Shown: piece after piece, positions 33,413 to 41,408 of the stretch | Layout of the letters: each line of letters starts with the position of its first letter | Numbering within the stretch: the first letter of the stretch is position 1 | From: CALMEC01 sp964531025 | Lineage (GTDB): Bacteria; Actinomycetota; Thermoleophilia; Miltoncostaeales; Miltoncostaeaceae | Assembly: GCA_964531025.1 (NCBI GenBank) | Contig: CAZHDY010000005.1 | Span: 62,001-126,000 of the forward strand | Direction of reading: 5' to 3' | Length of the DNA stretch: 64,000 nucleotides | Notes under the pieces: model-generated | Databases searched by the model: none | Told to the model about the DNA's origin: nothing | What the model saw: the letters and a program-made list of their open reading frames with translations, nothing else | Made by a program: the position numbers and the translations under genes

Positions 33413-34681
33413 CTACGGGCGAACGGCTCCCACGTACCCGCTGCGGTTGATCGACGCGACGCGCACCACGTCACCGGTATGCGGTGCGTGCACCATCTGA
33501 CCACCGCCGATGTAGATGCCCATGTGGCCCAGGCCGCTGAAGAAGACGAGGTCGCCGGGCTGCAGGTCGCCCTGCACGCGCGGGAACGCGGACCAGATGG
33601 CGCCGGTGTAGTGGGCCATCGAGACGCCCACCTGGCCGTATGCGTACATGGCGAGGCCGGAACAGTCGAATCCGGACGGCGAGGAACCGCCCCATCGGTA
33701 CGGCACGCCGAGATACTGCATGGCGACCTGGGCGGCCCGGGCGTTGCGTGAGCTTCCACCTGAGCTGCTGGGTGCCGGCGTGGAGGGTTCCGGGGAGGAC
33801 GTCGACGGGGCGGCGCTCCGCGGATCGTCCTGCGACGAACCGGATCCGGATCGTGTCGCGTTCGCCTGGTCACGGCTGGCGGCGCGTGCCCGCATCATGG
33901 CCTGGGCGCGGCGATTGGCGATCTCGCGACGTGCGGCCTCCCGGCGGCGCTCGGCCTCGAGCTCCTGGGCCAGCCGGCCCTTGGCGCTGCTGAGCACGGC
34001 CTGGCGACGTGACAGCAGTTCGGTCACGACCTGCTGCTGCCGCTTGCGCTCCTCCACCTGCGACTTGGCGGCGGCCCTGTCCTTGATGAGCTGCTTGCGG
34101 GCGGCGATGCGCTGGTCGCGAAGATCGCGTACTGCGGTGACGATGCGGCGGTCCTGATCGGCCGCGCGTGCGAGGACGGCCGAGGCCGACATCAGCTCGG
34201 ACGTGCTGGTGCGGGTCAGAAGGAGCTGGATGCGCGACGGACGCGGCTGGATGTAGGCGGCACGCAGACGGACGGCCAGCGCACTCTGCGTCTGGCGCAG
34301 CCGGATGTTGGAGCGCTTCAGCTGCCGCTGGTTCTCGGTGATGCGGCCGTTCACCTGTTCCAGGTTGTAGACGGCACCGTTGTAGGCCTCGGCGGCGAGC
34401 CCGACCTGGGCGTCGATCGAGGCGACCTCGGCCTGGATGCGGGCGACCTCGGAACGGAGCTCATCGATGGGGGCACCTTCGCCCGGACGGCCGGTCCCGA
34501 GCGAGAACGCGGCGATCGCGGCACAGGCGAGGAGCAACGTGATGCGGGTGCGACGTGGCAGAGCGAGCCTTCCGTCCGGGATGCGCGCGGGCTCGCACCA
34601 GGAGCCACAGCACAGGAGACGAGCCAGGTTAGCCCAGCAATTCCGGATCTTCTGAAATATTTGTTGCGGTATACCCGGCAT
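33413..34681 (-). CDS. Secreted coiled-coil NlpC/P60 endopeptidase (RipA-like)
   Basis: A predicted peptidoglycan D,L-endopeptidase for cell separation. After a signal-type segment (ITLLLACAAIAAFSLGTG, residues ~47-64) come long coiled coils (~70-280, with VARIQAEVASIDAQVGLAAE and an Arg/Glu/Gln-rich helix), a Ser/Pro linker, and NlpC/P60 with VPYRWGGSSPSGFDCSGLAMY (catalytic Cys), HMGIYIGGGQMVHAPHTGD (His). This is the PcsB/RipA layout in which the coiled coil keeps the enzyme off until activated. The start is uncertain: the AT-rich first 25 codons look non-coding, but no better in-frame start was found before the signal peptide. Confidence 0.88.
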   Translation of the reverse strand: MPGIPQQIFQKIRNCWANLARLLCCGSWCEPARIPDGRLALPRRTRITLLLACAAIAAFSLGTGRPGEGAPIDELRSEVARIQAEVASIDAQVGLAAEAYNGAVYNLEQVNGRITENQRQLKRSNIRLRQTQSALAVRLRAAYIQPRPSRIQLLLTRTSTSELMSASAVLARAADQDRRIVTAVRDLRDQRIAARKQLIKDRAAAKSQVEERKRQQQVVTELLSRRQAVLSSAKGRLAQELEAERRREAARREIANRRAQAMMRARAASRDQANATRSGSGSSQDDPRSAAPSTSSPEPSTPAPSSSGGSSRNARAAQVAMQYLGVPYRWGGSSPSGFDCSGLAMYAYGQVGVSMAHYTGAIWSAFPRVQGDLQPGDLVFFSGLGHMGIYIGGGQMVHAPHTGDVVRVASINRSGYVGAVRP

Positions 34682-34709
34682 TTCTTCGGGCGCGCGGGAG
34701 CCGACCGTC

Positions 34710-34739
34710 TTGCCTTTCGTACGGGTGGCGGTTCACAAT
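34710..34739 (+). promoter_or_regulatory. Promoter for the M23 peptidase gene
   Basis: TTGCCT (34710-34715), 18-bp spacer, CACAAT (34734-34739), then 6 nt to the GTG at 34746; again no room for a ribosome binding site. Confidence 0.4.
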
Positions 34740-34745
34740 GGGCCC

Positions 34746-35471
34746 GTGCGCCGCCTCGCCCGACTCCTGCCCGTCGCTGTTGCAGCCGTGGTGGCATTGC
34801 CCGCCGGGGCCCGTGCCCAGAGCCCGCTTCCCGGGGGCTCTTCGGATGTCTCCCTTCCTCCCGTGGTGACGGTGCCGGACGTCGCCGCACCAGCACCGGG
34901 ACAGTCGGGGCGCAGCAGCACCGAGAGATACGTGTTCCCGGTCTTCGGATCGGCGGCCTCGTACACCGACGACTGGGGCGCCCCCCGCGCCGGAACGGGA
35001 ACCCACCACGGGAACGACATCTTCGCCCCCACCGGGACACCGGTTCTGGCCGTGGCGGACGGCGAGCTCTACAAGGTCGGGGTCAACACACTCGGTGGCA
35101 ACCGCCTGTGGCTGCGCGATGGTCTCGGCAACACGTACTACTACGCGCACCTCTCCGGGTACACGTCGCAGGTGAAGGACGGCGTCCGTGTTCGCGCCGG
35201 CGAGATCATCGCCTATGTGGGAAACACCGGACAGGCCATCACGACGCCGCCGCACCTGCACTTCGAGATCCACCCCGGTGATGGGGACGCTGTCAACCCG
35301 TACCCGTTCCTGCAGGCGTGGCAGCGCGGAACGGACGTTCCGAAGGCGTACACGGCGGCCGCCACGTCGCGCGGGCAGGCGCCCATGGCATCGGGCGCGG
35401 TGCTCATCGGACAGGAACGGGAGGAACCGGAGCCCGTCACGGGCACCGGCAACGCCATTCCTGTCGGGTAG
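34746..35471 (+). CDS. Secreted M23-family peptidase (LytM domain)
   Basis: A 241-residue exported zinc peptidase that would cut peptidoglycan cross-bridges or activate other hydrolases. Signal peptide RRLARLLPVAVAAVVALPAGARA. M23 motifs: GTHHGNDIFAPTGTPV (HxxxD zinc ligands), YYYAHLSGY and PPHLHFEIHPG (HxH) near residue 175, so the zinc site is complete. The GTG at 34746 is favoured because it starts the signal peptide and follows a promoter by 6 nt. Divergent from the RipA-like gene, making a wall-hydrolase pair. The C-terminal ~50 residues are low-complexity. Confidence 0.92.
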   Translation: MRRLARLLPVAVAAVVALPAGARAQSPLPGGSSDVSLPPVVTVPDVAAPAPGQSGRSSTERYVFPVFGSAASYTDDWGAPRAGTGTHHGNDIFAPTGTPVLAVADGELYKVGVNTLGGNRLWLRDGLGNTYYYAHLSGYTSQVKDGVRVRAGEIIAYVGNTGQAITTPPHLHFEIHPGDGDAVNPYPFLQAWQRGTDVPKAYTAAATSRGQAPMASGAVLIGQEREEPEPVTGTGNAIPVG

Positions 35472-35517
35472 CGGTTCCCGGCTCTCTCCGTCTGGCCGCG
35501 ATCGAGGGCCATGCCCC

Positions 35518-35523
35518 TATGAT
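35518..35523 (+). promoter_or_regulatory. -10 element TATGAT of a leaderless promoter for rlmD
   Basis: TATGAT ends 8 nt before the GTG at 35532; no ribosome binding site precedes the start. Confidence 0.5.
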
Positions 35524-35531
35524 CCACGGTC

Positions 35532-36947
35532 GTGCAGCAGAAGACCCAGCGACCCAAACGCGATGACGTCCTCGAGGTCGTCGTCGACGACCTTGCCTTC
35601 GGAGGGCAGGGCGTCGCGCGCGTGGACGGGTTCGTCGTCTTCTGTGACGACACGGCACCCGGGGATCGTGCGAGGGTGCGCCTGCGCAAGGCCCGGCGAC
35701 GGTTCGGGGAGGCGCGACTGGAACAGGTTCTCGAACCCGGCCCGGATCGCATCGAGCCGGTGTGCGACCGCGTCCCGCGTTGCGGCGGCTGCCGTCTGCA
35801 ACACGTGGACCCCAAGCGCGTCATCTCGGCCAAGCGCGACCAGATCGTCGAGCATCTGGCCCGGATCGCCCATCTGACCGACGTCGACGTCCGCCCTCCG
35901 GACAGCGCCGTCGAGCTTTTCGGATACCGCAACAAGGTCGAGTACTCGGCGGGGCCGCGCGAGGGCGGAGGCATGGCGCTCGGCTTCCACGAACGCGGCC
36001 GCTGGGACCGCATCGTCGACATCGACCACTGCCACATCGTCCATCCGGTGGGCGACGTCATCCGCGAGTCGGTGCGCCGCTGGGCCGAGGACGAGCGCGT
36101 GCCGCCGTACGACCAGCGGGCGCAGAGCGGGGTCCTGCGGCACGTCGTGGTCCGCGTCGGTGTGAACACCGATCAGGCATTGGTCAACATCGTCACGGCA
36201 CCGGGTGCCGAGACCGCGGTCGATCGGCTGGCCGAGATCCTTCCCGCTCAGCACCCCGAGCTCGTGGGCATCGTCCACTCGGTCAACGACGGGGTTGCCG
36301 AGGTCACGGCCGGGCTCCCCTCGCGTGTCGTCTGGGGGCGGGACCACATCGAGGAGACCGTCCTCGGTGTCCGCCTGCGCCTCTCGGCCGGAGCCTTCTT
36401 CCAGACCAACACGCGCATGTCCGAGCGGCTCTACGAGCGGGCCGCAGAGGCCGCCGGGCTCACCGGCGACGAGGTGCTCTACGACCTCTACGCCGGAGCC
36501 GGAAGCGTGGGGTTGATCCTCGCTCCGAAGGCGAAGGAGGTCGTGGCGATCGAGATCGTCGAGGAAGCGGCGCGCGACGCCGAGGCCAACGCGGAGGCCA
36601 ACGGCTTCACCGCCTACCGCGCCATCGCCGGCGACGTCCGCGTGGTGCTCCGCGAGCGCCGCGGCCAGCTGCCGGTTCCGGATGTCGCCATCGTCGACCC
36701 GCCGCGGGGAGGCCTGTCCGGTGGGGCGGTTCGGCGCATCCTGGAACTCGCTCCGCCGGTCCTCGTCTACATCTCGTGTCAGCCGACGACCTTCGCCGAC
36801 AACGCCCGCCGTTTCGTGGACGGCGGCTACCGGCTCGAGTACGTGCAGCCGGTCGACATGTTCCCGCAGACGCCGCACATCGAGGCGGTGGCCCGTTTCA
36901 CCCGGGATCCGGACTGGGTGCCGCCGGCCCCGGACGTCCGCGACTGA
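35532..36947 (+). CDS. rlmD: 23S rRNA (uracil-C5) methyltransferase, RumA/RlmD family
   Basis: SAM-dependent m5U methyltransferase of 23S rRNA or tRNA. 471 residues: TRAM RNA-binding domain (DDLAFGGQGVARVDGFVVFC) at ~18-70; iron-sulphur cysteines in CDRVPRCGGCRLQH with a fourth in DHCHIVHP; SAM-binding DLYAGAGSVGLILAPKA; FFQTN; DPPRGGLSG; and the catalytic YISCQPTTFADN. The complete Cys set favours the RumA/RlmD branch, which uses a 4Fe-4S cluster, over RlmCD types without it. The exact target uridine cannot be read from sequence. Confidence 0.93.
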   Translation: MQQKTQRPKRDDVLEVVVDDLAFGGQGVARVDGFVVFCDDTAPGDRARVRLRKARRRFGEARLEQVLEPGPDRIEPVCDRVPRCGGCRLQHVDPKRVISAKRDQIVEHLARIAHLTDVDVRPPDSAVELFGYRNKVEYSAGPREGGGMALGFHERGRWDRIVDIDHCHIVHPVGDVIRESVRRWAEDERVPPYDQRAQSGVLRHVVVRVGVNTDQALVNIVTAPGAETAVDRLAEILPAQHPELVGIVHSVNDGVAEVTAGLPSRVVWGRDHIEETVLGVRLRLSAGAFFQTNTRMSERLYERAAEAAGLTGDEVLYDLYAGAGSVGLILAPKAKEVVAIEIVEEAARDAEANAEANGFTAYRAIAGDVRVVLRERRGQLPVPDVAIVDPPRGGLSGGAVRRILELAPPVLVYISCQPTTFADNARRFVDGGYRLEYVQPVDMFPQTPHIEAVARFTRDPDWVPPAPDVRD

Positions 36948-36989
36948 CCACCCGGAGGGATCGCCTGCCCGGCGCGGGTGGTGTCAACG

Positions 36990-37113
36990 CTGGTGCCAGG
37001 CACTTAACATTTCCGCGGCAACCGGCACGAACTGGAAAGACCTGCTGACAGGCAGATTTATCGGAGCGCTCGGTGCCTGCTGTCGCTTCGGGTGCCTGGC
37101 ACCCGAAGCGACA
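36990..37113 (+). repeat. Copy 2 of the ~125-bp dispersed repeat with terminal hairpin
   Basis: Begins CTGGTGCCAGGCACTTAACA, continues through GGCAACCGGCACGA and ACCTGCTGACAGGCAG, and ends in the hairpin TGTCGCTTCGGGTGCC / GGCACCCGAAGCGACA (37081-37113) around one base. Same orientation as copy 3; the two flank the DUF3500 gene. Confidence 0.8.
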
Positions 37114-37216
37114 CCGGCGCATCCGGATGACCATCGGCCGGAGCGTCGGAGGGGGTGCTGCTTTCGTCAGTGGCCCGTTGTTCGACCGTCGGCTCGACAC
37201 GTGGTACCTCCTGCTG

Positions 37217-38467
37217 TCATCCGGCGGGGCCGCCGCCTCCCGGGCCACCGTTTCCGGACGCCGCCTGCTGCGTGACGCTGCCGGCGTAGTCGTTGGCGGG
37301 ATCGCGATAGATCGTGTGGATGTGTCCCCAGCCCGCCGTGATGTAGCCGCTGACGTCGGCCCCTGCGGATCCCTGCTGGTTGGAGAACTCGATGAAGACG
37401 TTCGGGCCCGAGATCCGGAAGTAGATGCCGTCGCCCTGACTCGTGTCGTAGGTCGTTGCACCGGACCAGCTCACGTAGGTGGTGTCGAGTGTGGCCTCGA
37501 TCTTCGCCAGTGCCGCCGTGGTCGTCTCCTCGTCGGACAGGCCCACCCAGTTGGCGATGACGTCCAGCAGGAGCTTCCTCTGCGCGGCGGTCAGGTCCGA
37601 GCCGGCGATGCCGGTGCCCGTCGGATAGGAGCAGGTATCGCCCGGAGCGCAGGTGAGGTTCGACACCTCTGAGCCCTGGTACAGCTGGGAGCGTTGTTCG
37701 TCGGTCAGACTGTCGTAGAACGCGAATGCCGTCGTGTACATGCCGGCCAGAGGCTGCACCTCGTTGCCGTCATCGTCCGTGTACACGGCGGGCTGGGCTC
37801 CCAGGTGGGTCGGGGCGAACGTGATCGTGTCCGCGGCCCCGTCCAGGGTGGCGTTGATCCCGAGGTGATGGCCGCCGAACTGAAGCTGCCAGGCCCCTGA
37901 GTCGGACGGCTCACCGAAGAACGCGATGTAGTACTGGCTGAGCGAGCTCTCGGTGCTGCTGCTCTTCTCCAGGAGGAATTCGTCTCCTCCGATGATCCCG
38001 GTCGCCGTCGCGTACCCCTCGTCGCTGAGCAGTGCCTCCAGAACCTTCATGGCGGCGGCCCGTTGGGTCTCGCTGAGATCGGAGAGGTTCAGGCCCGCGC
38101 GATCGACGAAAGTGACGGGGAAGTTCGACCAGGATGTCGTCTTGGTCGTGTCGTCGTAGTCGTAGACCACCTGCGAGCGCTGCTCGCTCGAGAGCGTGGC
38201 GAGGAACGCCTGGGCCGCCGCCGCGGTGTCGTCGATGGTGGCCGCGGTGGTTGTCGCGGTCGTCGCGGTGGAGGACGAGGTGCTCCCGGTGCCCGTCGTG
38301 ACGGTCGACGTCGATGTGACGGCGGTGGTGGCAGACGTCGTCGTATCGGTGGCCTGCGCACCGCATCCGCTGAGGACGAGGCCGGCCACCACTCCCGCCG
38401 TCGCGATCCACGCCGCAACCCGTTGCCTCGGTCGCCGCGTCGTTGCCCGTTCACCTGTGTTCGTCAT
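37217..38467 (-). CDS. DUF3500 lipoprotein
   Basis: A 416-residue exported protein of unknown function. Lipoprotein signal: GVVAGLVLSGCGAQ, lipidated Cys at ~35; a long Thr/Ser linker follows. The DUF3500 body has AQAFLATLSSEQRSQVVYDYDD, WSNFPVTF, GLNLSDLSETQRAAAMKVLE, SQYYIAFFGEPSDSGAWQLQ, FGGHHLGINATL, and GHIHTIYRDPANDY. The conserved HH and H residues could bind a metal, but no activity is known to me for the family. The end is Gly/Pro-rich. ATG 38467 lies 7 nt after TAGAGT. It sits alone between two copies of the dispersed repeat. Confidence 0.88.
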   Translation of the reverse strand: MTNTGERATTRRPRQRVAAWIATAGVVAGLVLSGCGAQATDTTTSATTAVTSTSTVTTGTGSTSSSTATTATTTAATIDDTAAAAQAFLATLSSEQRSQVVYDYDDTTKTTSWSNFPVTFVDRAGLNLSDLSETQRAAAMKVLEALLSDEGYATATGIIGGDEFLLEKSSSTESSLSQYYIAFFGEPSDSGAWQLQFGGHHLGINATLDGAADTITFAPTHLGAQPAVYTDDDGNEVQPLAGMYTTAFAFYDSLTDEQRSQLYQGSEVSNLTCAPGDTCSYPTGTGIAGSDLTAAQRKLLLDVIANWVGLSDEETTTAALAKIEATLDTTYVSWSGATTYDTSQGDGIYFRISGPNVFIEFSNQQGSAGADVSGYITAGWGHIHTIYRDPANDYAGSVTQQAASGNGGPGGGGPAG

Positions 38468-38474
38468 GGGGATG

Positions 38475-38480
38475 ACTCTA
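38475..38480 (-). promoter_or_regulatory. -10 element TAGAGT of a leaderless promoter for the DUF3500 gene
   Basis: On the minus strand TAGAGT ends 7 nt before the ATG at 38467. Confidence 0.45.
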
Positions 38481-38574
38481 GGTGCGCATCTTCGCCGGAC
38501 GCTGTGGCGCTCCTGTGGGTCTCCTGTGGCGGAATCGGTACATCGAATCCGTCAACCACGGAGGTCCAGCACCG

Positions 38575-38700
38575 CTGGTGCCAGCCACTTAACAAGTCCG
38601 TGGCAAACCGCACGAGAAACGAAGTTCCTGCTAATGCGGCTGTTCCGCTCGAGTGAGTTTGTGTCGTGTCGTGTTCGGTGCCAGGCACCGGACACGACAC
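38575..38700 (+). repeat. Copy 3 of the ~125-bp dispersed repeat with terminal hairpin
   Basis: CTGGTGCCAGCCACTTAACA, then GGCAAACCGCACGA and TCCTGCTAATG, ending in the hairpin GTGTCGTGTTCGGTGCC / GGCACCGGACACGACAC (38666-38700): 17 bp with one T-G pair around a single A. Same arm length as copy 1 with different, still complementary, middle bases. Confidence 0.8.
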
Positions 38701-38728
38701 GGTGTCTTCGGCCAAACCCGACGGGGGG

Positions 38729-39403
38729 CTAGTAGGGAGGCTGTTCCTCGTGCCAGTCGCCCAGGCCGCGGAAGGCCGACCAGAAGGCCCGCTTCGCGCT
38801 CTGCTCGTCCAGCGAGTCGTCGATGTCCGGCACGAACAGCGCCTCGATGGTGGGCGTCCAGTGCTGGATCTCGCCGAGGTCCGGTCCGATGGGCTCCGCC
38901 AGCGGGTATCCGAGGTCGTTCACCGCCCTCCGCGCGCGATCGCCCATGACCACGACGATCTTCGGATCGATGATCGTGATCTCTTCGGCCAGCCACTCGG
39001 CCGTCCGGCCGCCTTCGAGGGCCTGCGGGCACTTGGCGACAAGGGTTCCGTAGATCGTGACGGGGTCGATGCCCAGGCGCTCCAGGCTGGCCAGGATCGC
39101 GCCGCCGGCACGGCCGAAGAAGGCCACGCCCTCCTGCCGCTCGGTCAGCGAGGCGGACCACTTCACCAGCATGATCTCGGCCTGGGGCGATCCCGAGGCG
39201 AGGACCGGGAGCTCATCGCCGCCGCGTGACCGCGCGTATTCGAGGATGCGCTGGTTCAGGCCCTCGATCTCGGCAACGGACCGCTTCAGGTAGGCGTCCG
39301 CGATCTGCGAGGGGCCCGTGATCGAACTCACAGTCGGGCTCCCCCCACGGGTGGGGTCCTGCGGCCCGCGGGTGGGCTCGTTTCCGGATGGCTCAGAGGT
39401 CAT
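38729..39403 (-). CDS. Uracil-DNA-glycosylase-like superfamily protein, motifs degenerate
   Basis: A 224-residue protein with the UDG superfamily fold pattern: VLASGSPQAEIMLV leading strand, GVAFFGRAGGAILASLERLGID, YGTLVAKCPQ and IVVVMGDRARRAVNDLG. This is the order of family 4/5 enzymes. However, the active-site GEAPG-type loop reads VKWSASLTERQEG, the late HPS motif is replaced (VPDIDDSL), and the N-terminal cysteines for the iron-sulphur cluster are missing. It may have lost glycosylase activity or bind another ligand. A LacI-like palindrome lies ~40 bp upstream of its start. Confidence 0.7.
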   Translation of the reverse strand: MTSEPSGNEPTRGPQDPTRGGSPTVSSITGPSQIADAYLKRSVAEIEGLNQRILEYARSRGGDELPVLASGSPQAEIMLVKWSASLTERQEGVAFFGRAGGAILASLERLGIDPVTIYGTLVAKCPQALEGGRTAEWLAEEITIIDPKIVVVMGDRARRAVNDLGYPLAEPIGPDLGEIQHWTPTIEALFVPDIDDSLDEQSAKRAFWSAFRGLGDWHEEQPPY

Positions 39404-39443
39404 TGCCGACCCCTACTTGTCCCTCACGGTGACGACTCCTGCT

Positions 39444-39457
39444 TGAAACGCGTTTCA
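39444..39457. promoter_or_regulatory. Perfect palindrome TGAAACGCGTTTCA, LacI-type operator candidate
   Basis: A 14-bp perfect palindrome with a central CG, the form favoured by LacI-family repressors. It overlaps the stop codon of the glycosyltransferase gene and lies 41-54 bp upstream of the UDG-like gene. No LacI-family gene is in the window. Confidence 0.35.
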
Positions 39458-41278
39458 GGTGGCGGTGGTGCCCATACGCCGGCGCTCCCGGCCGGTGGTC
39501 GGGCGAAGACCACGACGCTGTTGGACGGCCTCGGCCTCGTCCAGAGCCCTCAAAAAGCTGGGTGCGTCGTCGAACGGTGCCATCCGCAGGTGGGCCGCAC
39601 CGATCTGCTGCGGCTGTGTCGCCCCGCTGCCGGCCGCCACCCGCAGGCCGAACGTCTGCATGAGCCGTGCGTCCTCGATACCCATGGTCGAGCGCATCAC
39701 CGAGGCCGGACCCGAGAGGGCCTCTCCGCAGGCCACACGCTCGCCCAACTCGCGGATTCGGTGGGGTGGCGGCCCCACCCCCCACACCGGATGGGGAATC
39801 ATCACGAGCCCCCCCTGGGCCTCGATCTCCACGACGGTCTCCACCAGGCCCATCCCCTCGGGCAGCGTGCGTCTGATGAAGAGTCCGACCACGTCGCCCT
39901 CCGCCGTGCGCACCTGCTGCCCCACCACCACCCGCAGCCCGTCCGGGGCCAGCCGGGCCGCCTCCAGTGCATCGGCCACGTCGCCCTCGCAGATCACGGC
40001 CACGGCGCCCACCCCGCGGGCAGCGCAGGCGGCGACGAGCTCGCGTGGAGGCAGCGTGGACGACGGGTGCACGCGGAGGTCCGCAATGATCCGCGTCCGC
40101 GAGCTGCGGATCTGGGGCAACGCCCGTGCCGCCTCGTCGTACGCGGCCTCCAGGATGGCGGCCACCCGATCCCATCCCTGGTCGACGGCACGCGTGGCGG
40201 CGGCATCCGCCACGGTCAGGCGCCGCTCGTCCGACGCCACGAGTTCATCGAGCGTCGCGGCCCACTCATCGCGTGAGAACGGGGCGAGGGCGAAGCCGGA
40301 GACCCCATGGGAGAGGACGGTGTCCACCTCCGCCGACCGAGGCGCCATCACGGCCATACCCGCGGCCATGGCTTCGACCACGGCCGATCCGGCCACGTCG
40401 TCCTCGGTGGTGAAGAGCGCGACGCCACCGTGGCCGAAAACCTCGGCACGGGATGCCGGACCGGTGTCCGGGACCACACGGATGTCCGCACGCAGGGCCT
40501 TGGGGATCGCGACCGCGGTCCGTCGTGGTGCATGGGGATTGGTGAGAAGGGTGATCGGCCCGATGCCCTCGGTGTCCGCGGCGGCCCGCAGCACCGAGAG
40601 GCCGAATCGGACGCCCTCGCGGTCCTGGCCGCGGGCCATGATCACGAGGGGTGGCGGGGACAACGGCTCGGACACCGGCGAGAAGAGCCCCGTGTCGACG
40701 CCCGGAGGGATGATGATGGCGTCGCGGTCGAAGTGCTCGGCGACCGCGCGGCGTGCGGGTTCTGTGGCCGCGACCCAGACATCCACGCGGTCCATCGCCC
40801 GCTCGACGATCGGACGCAGGAACGCCACACCCGTGACCGGTTCGATGCGGTGCAGCGTCGCCGCCGTCACTCCGCGGGCGTTGCGCAGGGCACGCAGGAC
40901 GGGTGTCGGCGACAGCGGCTCGTGCACATGGACAACGTCGAACGGCACGCGGGAAAGGATGTCTTCCAGCGCCACCGACAGGTCGATGGGTCCGCCGATG
41001 CGCCGGTGCGCACCGGTGGGCAGCGCGGCGCGCCCCAGCGGCACGACCCGGACCGCGCCGGGTGCCGCCAGCACGGCGTCGGCGTCACCCGATCGCACAT
41101 CCGCCAGGATGCGCCGCCCCTGCGACAGGAGATCGGTGCCGCGGGCGGGGGTGAGGATGCTGACGCGGTTGCCGCGTGCCGCGAGGGCCGCGGCCTCGGC
41201 CGCGATACGCCAGGTGACCTCGTCCGACGGCGGCCAGGCGAGGGGCGAGACGAGGGCGATGGTGCGAGAACCGGTCAT
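39455..41278 (-). CDS. PimA-like GT4 glycosyltransferase fused to a degenerate PHP domain
   Basis: A 607-residue fusion. Residues 1-~385 form a GT-B glycosyltransferase: ALVSPLAWPPSDEVTWRIAAE, FDVVHVHEPLSPTPVLRALR, TAATLHRIEP, IIIPPGVDTGLFSP, and VVEAMAAGMAVMAP in place of the EX7E block (first Glu is Asp). The layout resembles PimA, which mannosylates phosphatidylinositol. Residues ~393-end resemble a PHP phosphoesterase domain (IADLRVHPSS, ELVAACAARGVGAVAVI, VVGQQVRTAEGDVVGLF, EAQGGLVMIPHPVWG), but the usual DH pair and other metal ligands are lost. Downstream of a CDP-alcohol phosphatidyltransferase gene, as in PIM loci. Confidence 0.82.
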   Translation of the reverse strand: MTGSRTIALVSPLAWPPSDEVTWRIAAEAAALAARGNRVSILTPARGTDLLSQGRRILADVRSGDADAVLAAPGAVRVVPLGRAALPTGAHRRIGGPIDLSVALEDILSRVPFDVVHVHEPLSPTPVLRALRNARGVTAATLHRIEPVTGVAFLRPIVERAMDRVDVWVAATEPARRAVAEHFDRDAIIIPPGVDTGLFSPVSEPLSPPPLVIMARGQDREGVRFGLSVLRAAADTEGIGPITLLTNPHAPRRTAVAIPKALRADIRVVPDTGPASRAEVFGHGGVALFTTEDDVAGSAVVEAMAAGMAVMAPRSAEVDTVLSHGVSGFALAPFSRDEWAATLDELVASDERRLTVADAAATRAVDQGWDRVAAILEAAYDEAARALPQIRSSRTRIIADLRVHPSSTLPPRELVAACAARGVGAVAVICEGDVADALEAARLAPDGLRVVVGQQVRTAEGDVVGLFIRRTLPEGMGLVETVVEIEAQGGLVMIPHPVWGVGPPPHRIRELGERVACGEALSGPASVMRSTMGIEDARLMQTFGLRVAAGSGATQPQQIGAAHLRMAPFDDAPSFLRALDEAEAVQQRRGLRPTTGRERRRMGTTAT

Positions 41279-41408
41279 ATGGTGGACCGTCGCCGGACGA
41301 GCCGACGGCGTCTGGCGAGACTACCGCGAACGACTCGCGCGGTGGCCCTGCACGTCATGACCGCGGTACATGCCGACATCTCGGCCGTGTCGCCGCTGTC
41401 GTCGCGCG

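Noticed and set aside
39459..41360. 633-codon open frame on the plus strand
   Set aside because: Antisense to the glycosyltransferase-PHP gene; Ser/Arg-rich low-complexity translation.
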